From assembly GCA_036733925.1 (NCBI GenBank), contig DAIMZO010000003.1, positions 46,296 to 110,295 on the forward strand: DNA of 64,000 nucleotides. Reading direction: 5' to 3'. The notes below the pieces were generated by a model that worked only from the letters and a program-made list of their open reading frames with translations, was not told the origin of the DNA and did not search any database. Below are positions 61,325-64,000 of this stretch, piece by piece. How positions within the stretch are numbered: position 1 is the stretch's first letter; every line of letters starts with the position of its first letter. The position numbers and the translations under genes were made by a program. Origin of the DNA: UBA2897 sp036733925 (GTDB lineage: Bacteria > Bacillota > Negativicutes > Selenomonadales > Selenomonadaceae).

Positions 61325-62343
61325 GTGAAAAACTGACCCTTGGCATTGAGTCGAGCTGTGACGAGACTTCGGCGGCTGTCCTGCGCGGCGGCGTCGAGAT
61401 CCTGTCGAACGTGATCTCGACGCAGATCCCGGTGCACCAGAAATTCGGCGGCGTCGTGCCGGAAATCGCGTCGCGCAAGCATATCGTGAATATCCTGCCG
61501 GTCATCGATGAGGCGCTGCGGCAGGCAGATGTCAGACTCAGCGATATCGACCAGATCGCCGTGACCTATGGACCAGGTCTCGTTGGCGCCCTGCTCGTCG
61601 GTGTCTCGGCGGCGAAGTCCCTTGCGTTCTCGCTCGGCGTGCCGCTCATCGGCGTCAACCACCTCGAGGGGCATATCTTCGCGAACTTCCTTTCCAATCC
61701 ATCTCTCGAGCCGCCGTTCATGGCGCTCGTCGTCTCAGGCGGCCATACGGCGCTCGTCGATGTGCGCGGCTATCAGCGGTTTCACCTCATGGGGCAGACT
61801 CGCGACGATGCAGCCGGCGAGGCATTCGACAAGATTGCGCGCGTCATGGGGCTCCCGTATCCGGGCGGCCCACGCATCGACGCGCTCGCGAAAGAGGGCG
61901 AGCCGAACATCGACTTTCCCGAGGCGCTCATGGAGAAGGGGAACTATGAGTTCAGTTTCAGCGGGCTGAAATCCGCCGTGCTGAACTACATCAACAGCGA
62001 GAAGATGAAGGGCCGCGAGCTGCGTATGGCCGATATCGCCGCGTCGTTCCAGCACGCCGTCGTCGACGTGCTGACGCAGAAAGCGTTCGAGGCCGTCGAG
62101 GAGGCGGGCCGCGATACGCTCGTGCTTGCGGGCGGCGTTGCCGCGAACAGCGGCCTTGAGGCGCGCCTGCGCGCAGAGGCCGAGAGGCGCGGCATCGCGT
62201 TCTCCTATCCGTCGAAGCTGCTCTGCACCGACAACGCCGCTATGATTGCCTGCCGCGGTTATTATCAGGCCGAGGCGGGTCATGCGAGCGACCTCTACCT
62301 CAACGCGGTTCCCGGACTCGGGCTCGAGGAGACCGAGGGCTGA
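61321..62343 (+). CDS. tsaD: tRNA N6-threonylcarbamoyladenosine synthase subunit TsaD
   Basis: TsaD builds t6A37 in ANN-decoding tRNAs with TsaB and TsaE. The 340-residue product starts at TTG 61321 (TTGA overlap with nagA), shows LGIESSCDETSAAVL, the metal-binding NHLEGHIFAN (two His), GLPYPGGPRID and CTDNAAMIA. Length and motifs match the family. It is the last host gene before the integrated element. Confidence 0.95.
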   Translation: MSEKLTLGIESSCDETSAAVLRGGVEILSNVISTQIPVHQKFGGVVPEIASRKHIVNILPVIDEALRQADVRLSDIDQIAVTYGPGLVGALLVGVSAAKSLAFSLGVPLIGVNHLEGHIFANFLSNPSLEPPFMALVVSGGHTALVDVRGYQRFHLMGQTRDDAAGEAFDKIARVMGLPYPGGPRIDALAKEGEPNIDFPEALMEKGNYEFSFSGLKSAVLNYINSEKMKGRELRMADIAASFQHAVVDVLTQKAFEAVEEAGRDTLVLAGGVAANSGLEARLRAEAERRGIAFSYPSKLLCTDNAAMIACRGYYQAEAGHASDLYLNAVPGLGLEETEG

Positions 62344-62360
62344 ATTTCAAAGCATCATGT

Positions 62361-62397
62361 ATACATAGAGAGATGGATTTCTTTCTATGTATTTTTT
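62361..62397 (+). terminator. Terminator of tsaD
   Basis: ATACATAGA (62361-62369) pairs with TCTATGTAT (62384-62392), then TTTTTTG. Confidence 0.8.
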
Positions 62398-62409
62398 GTT
62401 ATATTATGG

Positions 62410-62454
62410 AAATAGCCGATACCCCTTGTTCTATAAGGCATATCGGCTATTTTT
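62410..62454. terminator. Terminator of the integrase gene (bidirectional)
   Basis: AAATAGCCGATA pairs with TATCGGCTATTT and is flanked by T/A runs. It lies between tsaD and the convergent integrase. Confidence 0.75.
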
Positions 62455-62459
62455 GTCTG

Positions 62460-63656
62460 CTATTTGTCTGCAGATGGCTTCTTGTCTGCATCTTTTTCCG
62501 TTTTCCGGTCGAGGATGTCCGCGATTTCCTGCTGCTGCTTTTGTGTGTTGTGCGTGTAGAGGTCAAGGGTAGTCCGGATATTGGAATGTCCGAGGCGGCC
62601 GGCAACCGCGCGGGGAGGAACGCCAGCATCGGCAAGCATGGTCGCTTGGGTATGCCGGAACGAGTGAGAGTTGACGCCCTGCTGATGGAAATGCCAGATC
62701 ACAGTAGGGCGTTTCAAGAATGAGCCATCCTTCCTGACGCATACCGGGTGAACAACGGTCATCTTTTCTTTCACGGGAAGCCCATAGGAGAAGGAACGGC
62801 AGAAAGAGCCTCCATCAAGAGCATTTACCATGTCAAGCGATTCCTGCCGCTTCCTCTCTGTCCATAGTATTTCAAGGAGTACTTCGTTCAAGTAGATGGT
62901 CCGGTTGCTCTGCGAGGTCTTGAGATCAGCGAACATGGCTTTCCGGTGCTCCAGATTAATCTTGCATTGCCTCTGTATATGCAGGGTCTTCCGCTCAAAG
63001 TCGATATCCTCCCATACGAGCCCGAGGGCCTCACCTAGCCGCATGCCGGTGTAGTAGAGGATACAGGTGATGACCTGCATGCCAGGGAAGCCGGAGAAAG
63101 CGTCAAGGAGTTCCTGCAGGCGTTCCGGTGTGATAAGAGTACGCTTGACGATATGGGAAGGGGCGCGGGGTATCTTGATATAGGAGACCGGATTGGAGTC
63201 GATAAGCTCGGCGGGGTATATGGCATATTTGAAAATCTGGGAAGCTACTCCATGGATCAGGGTAAGAGTACCTTTTGACAGGCCCGAGTCACGGAGGGCA
63301 AGCATCAGCTTCTCGATATGGGCGGGCCGGATGTCCTGTATCTCCATGCTCCCGAGAATAGGAAGGATATGATTTTCCACCGCAACCCTATAGCCGTTCG
63401 CCGTGCCCTCCCGTACTTCTGCTCTGATATGGGACAGCCAGACCTGCGAAAACTCGGCAAGGGTAGGCCGGTTCTTCTTGACGCCGATGCCGCCATGCTT
63501 GAAGTCCGTGAAAGCCTGTATCCCTGCCTCATAGGCAGACTCTTTTGAAGGGAAGCCGCCCTTCTCGATGACTCTCCGCTTCCCTGCTGCCGTCCTGCCT
63601 GCCTCGAAGATGTAGCTGAACGTCTTACCGCGTTTCCTTGTCCGTACCTTTGCCAC
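62460..63656 (-). CDS. int: Tyrosine-recombinase integrase
   Basis: The 398-residue product has an AP2-like arm-binding N-part (RGKTFSYIFEAGRTAAGKRRV), a SAM-like core-binding domain (TLAEFSQVWLSHIRAEVREG) and the catalytic domain with Arg in TGMRLGEALGL, HSFRHTQATML, GRLGHSN and the nucleophile in TLDLYTH. It starts at GTG 63654-63656 (GAAGGGAAA upstream). Tn916/phage-type integrases have this layout. It is oriented toward tsaD, as usual for an integrase next to its attachment site. Confidence 0.93.
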   Translation of the reverse strand: MAKVRTRKRGKTFSYIFEAGRTAAGKRRVIEKGGFPSKESAYEAGIQAFTDFKHGGIGVKKNRPTLAEFSQVWLSHIRAEVREGTANGYRVAVENHILPILGSMEIQDIRPAHIEKLMLALRDSGLSKGTLTLIHGVASQIFKYAIYPAELIDSNPVSYIKIPRAPSHIVKRTLITPERLQELLDAFSGFPGMQVITCILYYTGMRLGEALGLVWEDIDFERKTLHIQRQCKINLEHRKAMFADLKTSQSNRTIYLNEVLLEILWTERKRQESLDMVNALDGGSFCRSFSYGLPVKEKMTVVHPVCVRKDGSFLKRPTVIWHFHQQGVNSHSFRHTQATMLADAGVPPRAVAGRLGHSNIRTTLDLYTHNTQKQQQEIADILDRKTEKDADKKPSADK

Positions 63657-63692
63657 AATGCTTTCCCTTCTTCCAATAGCTTTTTGACGGGA

Positions 63693-64000
63693 TCAGGAGA
63701 TTTCCTTTTCTTCCACCTGAGGCTGAGACCGCTCATACTCCATATCAAGGATGCCGAGGACGTTCTGCTTCCCTCGGTCATCCAGTGCATGCAGCTTCTT
63801 GAGGAAAAGGAAATCCGAGGCAGAGAGATCGACAGCGGGGTTATGACTTTGCTCAGGGCCGTTACCCTTTAGCAGATAGTCTATGGACACCTGAAATATG
63901 TTCGACAGCTTCAACAGTATGTCCGCAGGTGGTTGCCGCTGCTCTTTCTCATAGAAGGATATCATCTTGGGTGTTAAGCCTATCTTGTCTGCTATGTCTT
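63693..64000 (-). CDS. XRE-family repressor (5' end beyond the window)
   Basis: The minus-strand frame runs off the right edge; about 102 residues are visible, beginning DIADKIGLTPKMISFYEKEQRQ, the second half of a Cro/CI helix-turn-helix, followed by DILLKLSNIFQVSIDYLLKG and an acidic tail. It lies 36 bases upstream of the integrase and is probably the lysogeny repressor of the element. The N-terminus is outside the window. Confidence 0.85.
   Translation of the reverse strand, partial: DIADKIGLTPKMISFYEKEQRQPPADILLKLSNIFQVSIDYLLKGNGPEQSHNPAVDLSASDFLFLKKLHALDDRGKQNVLGILDMEYERSQPQVEEKEIS

Larger units (their letters stand above)
62398..64000. mobile_element. Left end of an integrated phage or ICE (extends beyond the window)
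   Basis: A tyrosine integrase and an HTH repressor on the minus strand begin right after tsaD; base composition drops compared with the GC-rich host genes. The element end (attL) should lie in 62344-62460. No second repeat is visible in the window, so the exact junction is not set. Confidence 0.75.

Overview
The window reads as chromosome from a Gram-negative-type Firmicute of the class Negativicutes, most like Selenomonadaceae (Selenomonas or Mitsuokella). Three things point there: an OmpM-type porin with an N-terminal SLH domain (34722-36110, minus strand), a secreted protein-tyrosine-phosphatase-like phytase that closely resembles the Selenomonas ruminantium enzyme from memory (1974-3008), and a Firmicutes gene complement (ctsR-mcsA-mcsB-clpC, rpoE delta, rex, T-box) alongside outer-membrane and O-antigen-ligase-like genes. 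Coding DNA is GC-rich with strong GC3 bias, so long antisense open frames are common and were ignored. TTG starts are frequent. A run of ten N at 12433-12442 marks an assembly gap inside clpC.

Layout. 1-5.3 kb: tail of a possible folK, a small unknown gene, a beta-barrel protein, the phytase, a chemoreceptor, then a ZTP-type riboswitch in front of the wreck of an oxalate/formate-type antiporter. 5.4-15.3 kb: purine permease, metal-binding lipoprotein, the ctsR-mcsA-mcsB-clpC stress operon, radA and a D-Ala-D-Ala carboxypeptidase. 15.4-21.8 kb: two unknown genes, putP, and a chemosensory group (REC-CheX, CheX, chemoreceptor). 21.9-30.9 kb: DUF1934-argS-rpoE-pyrG, three tRNAs, an HD-domain protein, glnS and an ion transporter. 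30.9-38.2 kb (minus strand): nitroreductase, FAD oxidoreductase, 5'-nucleotidase, OmpM, TauE-like permease, L-2-hydroxyacid dehydrogenase. 38.5-50.5 kb: drug exporter, oxidoreductase, rubredoxin, valS-folC-O-antigen ligase-rex, a YaiI-family gene, and a T-box-controlled Lrp regulator plus aminotransferase. 50.6-62.3 kb: YhcH, purL, DhaM, DUF2156, phoH, a candidate type I toxin-antitoxin locus, a ybeY-era fusion, recO, nagA, tsaD. 62.4-64 kb: integrase and phage-type repressor, the left end of an integrated element that runs off the window.

The most interesting signals are: (1) 57.53-57.88 kb, where a promoter-terminator small RNA carries 17 of 18 bases identical to the antisense of the start region of a 30-residue membrane peptide gene, whose Shine-Dalgarno sequence may itself be locked by a hairpin loop; (2) ybeY and era joined in one uninterrupted frame with a strong internal ribosome binding site; (3) the ZTP riboswitch upstream of a deleted transporter; (4) a T-box leader controlling an Lrp-family regulator; (5) several leader hairpins placed between promoter and gene (valS, FAD oxidoreductase, dhaM) that look like attenuators.
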